From positions 62,001 to 126,000 of the forward strand of contig NZ_CANLKW010000004.1 of assembly GCF_947491795.1 (NCBI RefSeq): 64,000 nucleotides of DNA. Reading direction: 5' to 3'. A program made the translations under genes and the position numbers. The notes beneath the pieces are model-generated. The model saw only the letters and a list, made by a program, of their open reading frames with translations. It was not told where the DNA came from and searched no databases. This DNA is from an uncultured Roseobacter sp. GTDB lineage: Bacteria > Pseudomonadota > Alphaproteobacteria > Rhodobacterales > Rhodobacteraceae. Positions 54,901 through 62,400 of the stretch are shown here, piece by piece. Position 1 is the stretch's first letter; each line of letters opens with the position of its first letter.

Positions 54901-55116
54901 ATGCGCTGCGTTTCCTTTTTGTTTGCCGTGGTTGGATCACTGGCGGCTGTCGTGTGTCTTGCGGCATTGGGTGATGATCGCAACCTGCGCTGCTGGGAGA
55001 GGCCCGCAAACCAACGCGCGGATGCTGCCGGACGCATGCGGAGGGTCGCGCTGGTGTTCCCGGGATCAGTTGCGGTGGCCCGCTGGCTTTGGTGGAGAGG
55101 AAGGGCGCATGCGTAG
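54901..55116 (+). CDS. Possible small membrane protein (weak)
   Basis: 71 codons from an ATG at 54901. The N-terminus is one hydrophobic helix (CVSFLFAVVGSLAAVVCLAA) followed by an arginine-rich tail, and the end overlaps the permease start by eight bases. It fills an otherwise empty stretch between the ABC ATPase and permease. Against it: no clear ribosome-binding site and several rare Arg/Gly codons (AGG, AGA, GGA). It could be noncoding. Confidence 0.35.
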   Translation: MRCVSFLFAVVGSLAAVVCLAALGDDRNLRCWERPANQRADAAGRMRRVALVFPGSVAVARWLWWRGRAHA

Positions 55117-55969
55117 CGTTGTACCCGTTTTGACAGTGGTTCTGGGCATCTTCGTGCTGTGGTACGCGGCGGCGGTCTGGCTGAATGCGCCCTGGGCCTG
55201 GGACAAGGCGACGCGGTCGGGCGAGGTACTGACAACGCAGACCCTGGTGGCAGATACCTGGAGCCAGGAGAAGCCAAAACTGCCCGCGCCGCATCAGGTG
55301 GGGGCAGAAATCTGGAAAACCACGGTGGAAAAGAAGATCACGTCCAAACGGTCGCTGATCTATCATTCATGGGTCACGCTGAGCGCGACGCTTTTGGGGT
55401 TTGCCCTGGGCACCGGGCTCGGGATCGCGCTGGCTGTGGGCATTGTCTACAACCGGACGATGGACAAGAGCATTATGCCCTGGGTCATCGCGAGCCAGAC
55501 GATCCCCATCCTGGCGATTGCGCCGATGATCATTGTGGTGCTGAATGCGGTGGGCATATCGGGGTTGCTGCCCAAGGCGATGATTTCGATGTATCTGTCG
55601 TTCTTTCCGGTCGTGGTGGGCATGGTGAAGGGGCTGCGCAGTCCGGATGCAATGCAGCTCGATCAGATGCGCACATGGAATGCGAGCCCGCAGCAGACCT
55701 TCTGGCGGCTGCGGCTGCCCTCCTCGATGCCGTACCTTTTCACCTCGCTGAAGATTGCCATGGCGGCGTCTCTGGTGGGGGCGATTGTGGGTGAACTGCC
55801 CACAGGTGCAGTGGCGGGGCTGGGCGCGCGGCTGCTGGCGGGCAGCTATTACGGGCAGACGATCCAGATCTGGTCGGCCCTGCTGATGGCGGCAGCGCTG
55901 GCGGCGGTTCTGGTCGGGCTGATTGGTCTGATCCAGCGCATCACCCTGCGGCGCATGGGGATGCTGTGA
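55109..55969 (+). CDS. ABC transporter permease (first, BPD type)
   Basis: 286 residues from the ATG at 55109 (GAGAGGAAGGG upstream). One N-terminal helix, a ~70-residue periplasmic insertion (KATRSGEVLTTQTLVADTW), then five to six helices; the EAA coupling loop is near QTFWRLRLPSSMPYLFTSLKIA. Pairs with the next gene as a heterodimeric membrane part of the importer. Confidence 0.9.
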   Translation: MRSVVPVLTVVLGIFVLWYAAAVWLNAPWAWDKATRSGEVLTTQTLVADTWSQEKPKLPAPHQVGAEIWKTTVEKKITSKRSLIYHSWVTLSATLLGFALGTGLGIALAVGIVYNRTMDKSIMPWVIASQTIPILAIAPMIIVVLNAVGISGLLPKAMISMYLSFFPVVVGMVKGLRSPDAMQLDQMRTWNASPQQTFWRLRLPSSMPYLFTSLKIAMAASLVGAIVGELPTGAVAGLGARLLAGSYYGQTIQIWSALLMAAALAAVLVGLIGLIQRITLRRMGML

Positions 55970-56808
55970 TGGGCTGGCTGGTCTTTGCTTTTGCGGTCTG
56001 GGCAGGGGGTTGGTGGCTGAACACCCGTCTGGCAGCGCTGCCGCCGACGCGGGCTGTGTCGCTGGCCATACCGGTCGTATTCGGCCTGACGCTGGTGGCG
56101 GTCTGGGAAGGGATTGTGCATGGTTTTGAGATCAGTCCGGTCCTGCTGCCTGCTCCGTCGGCCATTGCCGCGCGCTTTGCCGCCTCGACAGACATTCTCT
56201 GGCAGGACTTTGTGCAGACAGTGATCAGGGGCGCGCTGAGCGGCTACGCCATCGGCTGTGGATCGGCTTTTCTGGTGGCCATTCTGGTGGACCGGTACGA
56301 CTTTCTGCGCCGCGGTCTGCTGCCTGTAGGGAATTTTGTGGCAGCGCTGCCGGTGATTGGCATGGCACCTATTCTCGTCATGTGGTTCGGTTTTGACTGG
56401 CAGTCCAAGGCGGCCGTTGTCGTGGTGATGGTCTTTTTCCCCATGCTGGTGAACACGGTGCAGGGTCTGAGCGACACCTCCGCGATGCAGCGGGATCTGA
56501 TGCGGACGTACGGTGCCGGATACTGGACGACACTGCTCAAACTGCGGTTGCCTGCGGCGATGCCCTTTGTGTTCAACGGGCTGAAGATCGCCAGTACTCT
56601 TGCGCTGATCGGGGCGATTGTGGCCGAGTTTTTCGGCTCCCCGATCCGGGGCATGGGCTTTCGGATATCGACATCTGTCGGACAGCTTGCGCTTGATCTC
56701 GTATGGGCCGAGATTGTTGTGGCCGCGATTGCGGGATCGGCGTTTTACGGCAGTATTGCCCTTCTGGAACGGGCGGTGACATTCTGGCACCCGTCGCAGA
56801 GACGATAA
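55969..56808 (+). CDS. ABC transporter permease (second, BPD type)
   Basis: 279 residues, ATG overlapping the previous stop by one base. About six to seven membrane segments; EAA motif around GYWTTLLKLRLPAAMPFVFNGLKIAS (given here as two overlapping parts: LKLRLPAAMPFVFNG). Closest in type to NitT/TauT and thiamin-precursor permeases. Confidence 0.92.
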   Translation: MGWLVFAFAVWAGGWWLNTRLAALPPTRAVSLAIPVVFGLTLVAVWEGIVHGFEISPVLLPAPSAIAARFAASTDILWQDFVQTVIRGALSGYAIGCGSAFLVAILVDRYDFLRRGLLPVGNFVAALPVIGMAPILVMWFGFDWQSKAAVVVVMVFFPMLVNTVQGLSDTSAMQRDLMRTYGAGYWTTLLKLRLPAAMPFVFNGLKIASTLALIGAIVAEFFGSPIRGMGFRISTSVGQLALDLVWAEIVVAAIAGSAFYGSIALLERAVTFWHPSQRR

Positions 56809-56839
56809 CAAAAACCAGAATACGACAACAAAGGAGAGT

Positions 56840-57832
56840 ATGATGAAAACCATAACAACACTGGCCGCAGGTGCGGCGCTGGGTCTCTGGGGCGCAACAG
56901 CCCAGGCGGCGGATGATGTAACACTGCAGCTGAAGTGGGTCACCCAGGCACAGTTCGCAGGCTACTATGTGGCACTGGACAAAGGGTTTTACGAGGAAGA
57001 GGACCTGAACGTGACCATCAAGCCGGGTGGCCCGGATATTGCACCGACACAGGTGCTGGCCGGTGGCGGCGCGGATGTGACCGTTGAGTGGATGCCCGCA
57101 GCGCTGGCCGCGCGCGAGAAGGGGCTCGGCATGGTCAATATCGCGCAGCCTTTTAAGTCGTCCGGCATGATGCTGACCTGCCGCAAGGATGCAGGCGTGA
57201 CCAGTACAGATGACTTTGCAGACAAAACGCTGGGCGTCTGGTTTTTCGGCAATGAATTCCCGTTCCTCAGCTGGATGAGCAAGCTCGACATTGCCACAGA
57301 TGGCAGTGATGGCGGCGTCACCGTTCTCAAGCAGGGCTTTAACGTGGACCCGCTGTTGCAGGGCCAGGCGGCCTGTGTGTCGACCATGACCTACAACGAA
57401 TACTGGCAGGTGATTGATGCAGGTCTGACACCTGATGATCTGACCGTTTTCAAGTATGAGGACCAGGGTGTGGCAACGCTGGAGGATGGTCTCTATGCGC
57501 TTGAGGAAAACCTTGCTGATCCGGCGTTTGAGGACAAGATGGTCCGGTTCGTTCGGGCGTCGATGAAGGGCTGGAAATATGCCGAGGCGAACCCTGACGA
57601 GGCAGCGGAAATCGTTCTGGACAACGATGCCAGCGGGGCGCAGACCGAAAAGCACCAGAAGCGTATGATGGGCGAGATTGCGAAACTGACGGCGGGCAGC
57701 AACGGCGCGCTGGACCCGGCGGACTACGAGCGGACCGTTGCATCGCTGTTGTCCGGCGGCTCTGACCCTGTGATCTCGAAGGCACCTGAGGGCGCCTGGA
57801 CGCATGCCATCACTGACAAGGCGCTGAACTGA
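56840..57832 (+). CDS. NMT1/THI5-like ABC transporter substrate-binding protein
   Basis: 330 residues with a Sec signal peptide (ITTLAAGAALGLWGATAQA). The N-terminal core LQLKWVTQAQFAGYYVALDKG is the THI5/NMT1 signature of proteins that bind pyrimidine-like ligands such as hydroxymethylpyrimidine. Within a pyrimidine-degradation operon the likely ligand is uracil, thymine or a dihydropyrimidine; this is inference. RBS AAGGAGA. Followed by a strong terminator that ends the operon. Confidence 0.92.
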   Translation: MMKTITTLAAGAALGLWGATAQAADDVTLQLKWVTQAQFAGYYVALDKGFYEEEDLNVTIKPGGPDIAPTQVLAGGGADVTVEWMPAALAAREKGLGMVNIAQPFKSSGMMLTCRKDAGVTSTDDFADKTLGVWFFGNEFPFLSWMSKLDIATDGSDGGVTVLKQGFNVDPLLQGQAACVSTMTYNEYWQVIDAGLTPDDLTVFKYEDQGVATLEDGLYALEENLADPAFEDKMVRFVRASMKGWKYAEANPDEAAEIVLDNDASGAQTEKHQKRMMGEIAKLTAGSNGALDPADYERTVASLLSGGSDPVISKAPEGAWTHAITDKALN

Positions 57833-57855
57833 GCAATATTCAGGCGTTCTGAGAG

Positions 57856-57882
57856 AGGCCGGCCGCTGCGCCGGCCTTTTTT
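57856..57882 (+). terminator. Rho-independent terminator of the pyrimidine/ABC operon
   Basis: AGGCCGGC and GCCGGCCT form an 8-bp perfect stem around CGCTGC, followed by TTTTT. It lies 23 bases after the binding-protein stop. Confidence 0.92.
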
Positions 57883-57954
57883 ATTCCCTGTACACTGGAC
57901 TTTAAGCTTTCAGACCCCATCTGGACTCCCAGCCAAGGGAGTTTGAGGGACAAC

Positions 57955-58218
57955 ATGAGTAATATGGAAAATCTGGACAGCCAGCTTACCGAAAAGGAAC
58001 GCCAGGCAGAGGTGAACCGCCGCGCGATGGCCTCTGTCCAGGCACAGCGCATACGGCGCGAGGCCCGCGGCTATGCCGTGATGGGCAGTGCGCTGAACTA
58101 CGGAGAAGGCGCGATGGGCGGAGGGGCGTTTGGCAAAATCAGCCATGGCGCAAAGCTGTTCTGCATCCTTTTTGCGATGCTGGTGCCAAGCCTGCTGATC
58201 TGGCGGGTTCTGCTCTGA
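57955..58218 (+). CDS. Small single-pass membrane protein, unknown
   Basis: 87 residues from the ATG at 57955, with GAGGGA eight bases before. The first half is charged and helical (LTEKERQAEVNRRAMASVQAQ), then a Gly-rich linker and one C-terminal transmembrane helix (LFCILFAMLVPSLLIW), so it is tail-anchored. Not recognised. Clear ribosome-binding site and resident codon use make it a likely real gene. Confidence 0.7.
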   Translation: MSNMENLDSQLTEKERQAEVNRRAMASVQAQRIRREARGYAVMGSALNYGEGAMGGGAFGKISHGAKLFCILFAMLVPSLLIWRVLL

Positions 58219-58314
58219 ACCGAACTCTTGCCGGGTGAAATGATGTAACGCCGCGCCCCCGTGTGCGGCGTTTTCAGTTTGTGGTGCAGCACCGCGTTGC
58301 GGCGGCGACCTGGC

Positions 58315-58557
58315 TTATTCTGCTGGAAGAGATGATGCTCCGGCGGTGGCGCGCACAGGCTGCAGACGGGCGGTGTCGGCACGCCTGTCTCCGCGGGCTG
58401 TCAGCGTTGCCACAGTGATCAGGGTAAAGGTTACGCCCATCCCGACAAAGAGATAGATGGTCAGCGCCTGCATGAAGCCCGCGTCCGTAAAAATCAGGGC
58501 CGCAGCGAATGAGAAAAAGCCCAGAATGCCGCCGATGAGAGCCGAGACTGTTGCCAT
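58315..58557 (-). CDS. Small two-helix membrane protein, unknown
   Basis: 80 residues, ATG at 58557 with AAAGGAG ten bases upstream. Two hydrophobic helices (ALIGGILGFFSFAAALIF and ALTIYLFVGMGVTFTLITVA) separated by a short turn, then a polar arginine-containing tail. Not recognised. Convergent with the previous small protein, 96 bp between stops. Confidence 0.7.
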   Translation of the reverse strand: MATVSALIGGILGFFSFAAALIFTDAGFMQALTIYLFVGMGVTFTLITVATLTARGDRRADTARLQPVRATAGASSLPAE

Positions 58558-59026
58558 CTGAAATCACTCCTTTGCGTCCTGCTGATGCGGAAAGAAAGGG
58601 GGAACGGTGTCACAAATGTGGCGGGACTCCGACAGGTCTGCCACAGAGCACGGCCTCCACTCTGACAAACACGGGGTCATGATTGCAGAACGCTTTCTGA
58701 TCAGACAGTTACGGGCTCTCACAGATTGATAAAATTCGACCGATATGTGACCTGGGTTACAGATCGGCAGGTGGGATCGTGGTTAACTGAACCTGTCCAT
58801 GGATGTGATTACTCCCGCATTCCGGCTCCCGGTGCCTGGTGACACCCGGAGGGGACGCACTCTGAAGACGGTCACGCGTATCTCTTCCTGCGCATGACCT
58901 GTATCCTTGGCGGGCCGGTGACGCATACCGGCCCGTCTTTTTATGTGCTGCAGCCGGTTTTCAGATGCCTTGTGGTTTGTGCCACAGGGTGTCAGTTTCC
59001 GGCCAGCGGACAGGGGAGCGGGTGCA
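58558..59026. other. Intergenic region (469 bp) with a possible small RNA
   Basis: No gene of normal size. Contains the start region of the minus-strand small protein, a short reading frame at 58799-58896 and a strong plus-strand terminator at 58911-58942. A terminator with no upstream gene on its strand suggests a short transcript beginning between about 58700 and 58800. Confidence 0.5.
58911..58942 (+). terminator. Orphan Rho-independent terminator, probable 3' end of a small RNA
   Basis: CGGGCCGGT and ACCGGCCCG make a 9-bp perfect stem with a seven-base loop, followed by TCTTTTT. No annotated plus-strand gene lies upstream for 690 bases. A 32-codon frame (from the ATG at 58799) ends 14 bases before it. 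Confidence 0.75.
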
Positions 59027-59500
59027 GTGGACAGTCTGGTGATAACGGGTGTGGTGATGGGTCTGGTGGCGACGGTGGCGCTGGATCTCTGGGCGCTGCT
59101 GCTGGCGCGTGTGGCGGGCCTGCCGGTGACGAACTGGGCGATGGTGGGCCGCTGGGTGGCGCATCTTCCGCGCGGCACTCTGTTCCATGATGACATCGCC
59201 CGGGCGGCCCCGGTGACAGCAGAAAAGGCGCTGGGCTGGGGCTTTCACTATGCGGTGGGCGTGGCTTATGGCATCGCGCTCGCCCTGCTGATGGGACCGG
59301 CCTGGACGGCGGCACCGACGTTGGTGCCGGCCTGGGTGTTTTCGATCCTGATGCTGGGGTTCGGGTGGTTCCTGTTGCAACCCGGGCTGGGGCTGGGCAT
59401 GGCCGCGTCGCGCACGCCGAACCCGGGTAAAGCAAGGGCGCTGGGGCTGATTGCGCATACGGTTTTCGGCCTCGGGCTCTGGGCCGGTGCGCTGCTCTGA
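59027..59500 (+). CDS. DUF2938 family membrane protein
   Basis: 157 residues from the GTG at 59027 with GGGGAG just upstream. Four hydrophobic segments; conserved LPVTNWAMVGRWVAHLPRG near 33-51 and WGFHYAVGVAYGIALALL near 72 match DUF2938, a small family of predicted membrane proteins of unknown function. Resident codon use. Followed by the second 11-bp repeat array. Confidence 0.82.
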   Translation: MDSLVITGVVMGLVATVALDLWALLLARVAGLPVTNWAMVGRWVAHLPRGTLFHDDIARAAPVTAEKALGWGFHYAVGVAYGIALALLMGPAWTAAPTLVPAWVFSILMLGFGWFLLQPGLGLGMAASRTPNPGKARALGLIAHTVFGLGLWAGALL

Positions 59501-59515
59501 GCGGGGCCCCGGGGC

Positions 59516-59558
59516 CTGTCGGCATTACGTCGGTAAAACGTCGGTATTACGTCGGTGC
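59516..59558 (+). repeat. Array of four 11-bp-phased direct repeats (core GTCGGT)
   Basis: Cores start at 59518 (GTCGGC), 59529, 59540 and 59551, exactly 11 bases apart. Unit and end are the same as in the array at 26041-26096. It lies 157 bp upstream of the BrnA-like gene and 15 bp after the DUF2938 stop. Confidence 0.85.
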
Positions 59559-59714
59559 GCGGCGTACGCAACGGTCAGAGGATTGTAACGGGCCTGTGGC
59601 AGACTGGGCTTTCGCGCTGACCTGACCCTGGCGTGCCCCGGAACCGGTCGCATCCCGGGGGAGCATGGGGCCCCGGGGTCGGGCGCGCACTGCGACACGA
59701 CAGGAGCCCCGCCG

Positions 59715-60101
59715 ATGGCCACCATGACCAAATCCGAACTGCTGGCCCGCCAGCGCCTGATCTATCACCTGTGGCGTGCCGATGGGGACGCCGTGCCGCT
59801 GCACCGGCTGCGCGCCGAGGCGCCCGAGGCCTGGCACACGATCGAGGCGGATATCGACACCCATGAGCCGAAGGTGAAGGTTTCGCTCTATCTGGACCGG
59901 TCTGTGGCCAGGCTCTTTCGCGCGATGGGCAAAGGCTATCAGCAGCGCATCAACCGCATTCTGGACACCTGGCTGGCGATGAAAATGGCCGGGCTGATGG
60001 AAGAGGAGCGCGCCCTGGCCGAGCGGCGCGCGGATCTGCTGGCCGAGGAAAAGGTCACGGGCGAGCGCCCCGGCTGGGGCGAACATGTGGGCAATGAGTG
60101 A
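59715..60101 (+). CDS. Orphan BrnA-like antitoxin-family protein
   Basis: 128 residues. The C-terminal half (KVKVSLYLDRSVARLFRAMG, then KGYQQRINRILDTWLAMKMA) is the BrnA-type ribbon-helix-helix DNA-binding unit: a beta strand that enters the DNA groove and two helices. BrnA normally represses its operon with the ribonuclease toxin BrnT, but no BrnT gene is on either side, so this is an orphan. RBS AGGAG. The phased direct repeats upstream are the type of site such dimers bind. Followed by a terminator. Confidence 0.82.
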   Translation: MATMTKSELLARQRLIYHLWRADGDAVPLHRLRAEAPEAWHTIEADIDTHEPKVKVSLYLDRSVARLFRAMGKGYQQRINRILDTWLAMKMAGLMEEERALAERRADLLAEEKVTGERPGWGEHVGNE

Positions 60102-60124
60102 CCCTGCTGCAGCGCCACAAACGA

Positions 60125-60152
60125 AAAACGGCGGACATCTGCCCGCCGTTTT
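60125..60152 (+). terminator. Bidirectional Rho-independent terminator
   Basis: AAAACGGCGG and CCGCCGTTTT form a 10-bp perfect inverted repeat around an eight-base loop. T4 on the plus strand serves the BrnA-like gene, T5 on the minus strand may serve the convergent CTERM gene. Confidence 0.8.
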
Positions 60153-60278
60153 GACTGTGTCACCCACAGCGTCTGACGAAAACCCAAAAGATCGCGCGTC
60201 AAGTGATGCTTTGAAATCTGTGATTTCAGGCAGCGTTGTGTGACCCCGGTTTTTCGCGTGACGCGTTGGTGATGCGCA

Positions 60279-60848
60279 TTAGGACAGGCGCTTTTTCCGG
60301 CGTGCGACGGCCAGAGCACCAAGACCGCTGATCACCAGCAGACCGCCCGCAGGCAGCGGCACAGGGGCCAGACGCGTGTCGATGCTCACCGTGTAGGATC
60401 CGTCCCCGAAGTTGGCCGAGGAGGTCGCCTCCGACAGGTTCGTCGTGAAGTTCGACTTGGCGCCGCCAAAGGCCAGCACATAGTCGCCGTTGCCGAGCGC
60501 GTTTTCGAGCGGCAGGCTGTCAAAGGACAGCACCGCGCCCTGGCCGCTGCGGTTCAGCGGAAAGTTGGATGTGCGCGCGATCAGGATACCATCGGAGTAA
60601 AGACCGAATGTCTCGTCCAGGTTGCTGCCGACATTGCTGAAAAAGGTGATGTCGATCTCGGCCAGGAAATAGCCTTCGGGCGTGTCCAGGCTGAAGCCGA
60701 TGTAATCCAGTTCCCGGGGCGTGGCAGTGCCCGCACCTGCGGCACCCATGGTCGCGTCGCCCAGATCGATATCGAGCGTTGCAGCCGAGGCGGCGATGGA
60801 GGACACGGCAAACAGTGCGCCGGCCATAAGTGTTGTCACAAACTTCAT
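60279..60848 (-). CDS. VPLPA-CTERM sorting-domain protein
   Basis: 189 residues from the ATG at 60848 (AAGGGGAAG upstream; the frame is open further but the signal peptide sets the start). N-terminal signal FVTTLMAGALFAVSSIAASA; the middle is a beta-rich domain with no cysteines (LDYIGFSLDTPEGYFLAEID). The C-terminus has VPLPAGG, a hydrophobic helix (LLVISGLGALAVA) and RRKKR: the tripartite signal processed by exosortase/archaeosortase-type proteases in Rhodobacterales. Likely surface or exopolysaccharide associated. No exosortase gene is in the window. Confidence 0.88.
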   Translation of the reverse strand: MKFVTTLMAGALFAVSSIAASAATLDIDLGDATMGAAGAGTATPRELDYIGFSLDTPEGYFLAEIDITFFSNVGSNLDETFGLYSDGILIARTSNFPLNRSGQGAVLSFDSLPLENALGNGDYVLAFGGAKSNFTTNLSEATSSANFGDGSYTVSIDTRLAPVPLPAGGLLVISGLGALAVARRKKRLS

Positions 60849-61044
60849 AACGTTTCTTCCCCTTGTTAATATTATGTTAAGCGTCATTTCATGTTGCGGC
60901 GCCGGGTGCAACCGGATGGCCATTTGCTGGTAAACAGGCTGTAGCAATCTGAAATGATGCGTAAATTTTGTGCAGTTGGCTGACCCCTGAGGCGAGTGCC
61001 GGGGGTGTGTTCCCGGTATGCTGGAGGGAGAGGCGGGAGAGGGC

Positions 61045-61404
61045 TCAGCGGGTGGCGGTGACGCTGCATCCTTCGACATCAGGGTTGGTGTAGATTTCCG
61101 CTGTGTCCGCCCGGGTCAGCGTTGCCCGTGTGCGCCCGCCGTTGTCCCAGTCGATCAGCCCAAAGATGCGGGGGCCGTCCTGTTTGGCGGTGATCTGCCC
61201 GGTCTGACCCAGGTCATTGCGGTAGGTGCCCGTGAATTCGTTCGGCGTTGTTTCCCGCAGGTGGGCGACAGCTGTCACGGTGCCCGCGCCGGTCGGGCTG
61301 TCGGCGGTGCACTGTGCCGTGAAGTTCCAGGTGCCTGAAAGGCCGGACCCGGTGGCGCAGGCAGCGATGAGGGGCAGGGCGAGCAGGAGAGGTGTTGGTT
61401 TCAT
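61045..61404 (-). CDS. Small predicted lipoprotein
   Basis: 119 residues from the ATG at 61404: signal with lipobox LIAAC (Cys16), then a beta-strand-rich domain (GTWNFTAQCTADSPTGAGTV, TYRNDLGQTGQITAKQDG) resembling a small lipocalin-like barrel. An upstream TTG start at 61440 is less likely. Family not recognised beyond this. Confidence 0.6.
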   Translation of the reverse strand: MKPTPLLLALPLIAACATGSGLSGTWNFTAQCTADSPTGAGTVTAVAHLRETTPNEFTGTYRNDLGQTGQITAKQDGPRIFGLIDWDNGGRTRATLTRADTAEIYTNPDVEGCSVTATR

Positions 61405-61501
61405 AGAGCAGAGCGTGGCGGGAAAGTGCCGGGGGTTCAATAGGGTTGTGGGTGGGCACCGCGCAAACGCCCCGCGTTTTCGCCGCCCCTCAGTGCCCCA
61501 T

Positions 61502-61640
61502 CACGCCGAAGGCGTGCCGTCAAAAGCTGGCGCACCTTTGGTGCGACGGCGGGGGCGACTGCGTCTCCCCCGGGGCTGTCGCCTTCTGCGGCCTCAAGCT
61601 GTCCACCGGACAGTTTGCAAGACGGCCTCCGACCTGCGGC
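61502..61640. repeat. Hairpin-rich GC block
   Basis: Contains several adjacent inverted repeats: CGCACC-TTT-GGTGCG, GGGGG-(11 bases)-CCCCC and CTGTCC-ACC-GGACAG. No coding frame here has family features. It lies at the border of the AT-richer gene at 61655-62377. May be a structured RNA or an element end. Confidence 0.5.
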
Positions 61641-61654
61641 TAGGTTTTCATTCC

Positions 61655-62377
61655 TTAGCGAGCATACTCGGCGATGAGATCCTCTATACTTGCGAAATTC
61701 GATAATACAATCGCAGCTTCTAAACCGGATGGCAGTGCTTCTCTTCCGTTACAAACTGCTAGTTGCAATCCATCATTTTGAGTCAGATGGTCGCAGCAAT
61801 TTGAGGTGTATTGATCCACCCCATTGCTGGTTACCCTACAGTGAATATACAAAGCAATTCTCACGTCGCGTGGAATGGAGGTCTGGTTTTTTGCTGGAAA
61901 GCATCTGCCGGGCGAAACCTCACTGCCGTCTTCCATGCATAAATAGTCTAAAGTCGGTTCAGTTTTGTCGGCTGCTATGTCGGGTTCAAACCCAGACAAA
62001 TTCAGAAAAGTGGCAACAGTGACTCCAACCACGCCAACGGCCGAAACGACGGCGCCCATCTTTGCGAATGGATAGCGCTCCAAAGATGGTGCGCTTTTGT
62101 TGCGATGTGGAAATCCCCATAGTTCTTCATTTTTGGTATTCTTGTAGCGCCTAGCTCCAGCCATAATTAGGGCCTCGCGCAGCTTCTTTGGCTCATCGTC
62201 GTACACTGCTACCGCATGTAACAAAGTATCAAATCGTCTTAGTGAATGATCTTCGTCGTCGAGCATTTCCTTTAGCCGCTGAAGCACTCGTCGGTTCAAT
62301 TTTTCGTCCGAGAACCGTTGAAAAAGTGACGGAAGTATTGAGCCAACTAGATCAAAGATTTTGAGCAGAATCTCCAT
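61655..62377 (-). CDS. Unknown membrane protein with foreign base composition
   Basis: 240 residues, not recognised. A charged helical N-terminal half (LFQRFSDEKLNRRVLQRLKE, residues 18-37), one central transmembrane helix near 107-125 (MGAVVSAVGVVGVTVATFL), and a C-terminal extracytoplasmic part with six cysteines (LDYLCMEDGSEVSPGRCFP, IHCRVT, NCCDHL, AVCNG). The sequence is clearly AT-richer than surrounding genes with unusual codons, which suggests horizontal transfer. It begins 23 bases from the end of ettA. Confidence 0.7.
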   Translation of the reverse strand: MEILLKIFDLVGSILPSLFQRFSDEKLNRRVLQRLKEMLDDEDHSLRRFDTLLHAVAVYDDEPKKLREALIMAGARRYKNTKNEELWGFPHRNKSAPSLERYPFAKMGAVVSAVGVVGVTVATFLNLSGFEPDIAADKTEPTLDYLCMEDGSEVSPGRCFPAKNQTSIPRDVRIALYIHCRVTSNGVDQYTSNCCDHLTQNDGLQLAVCNGREALPSGLEAAIVLSNFASIEDLIAEYAR

Positions 62378-62400
62378 TTTGGGATGTTACACTCGATTGC

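Noticed and set aside
59715..60101. Complete BrnTA toxin-antitoxin pair
   Set aside because: No BrnT-like gene lies on either side; only the antitoxin-like protein is present.
61502..61640. Integron attC site
   Set aside because: Hairpins are present but no attC core sites (GTTRRRY) or integrase gene were found.
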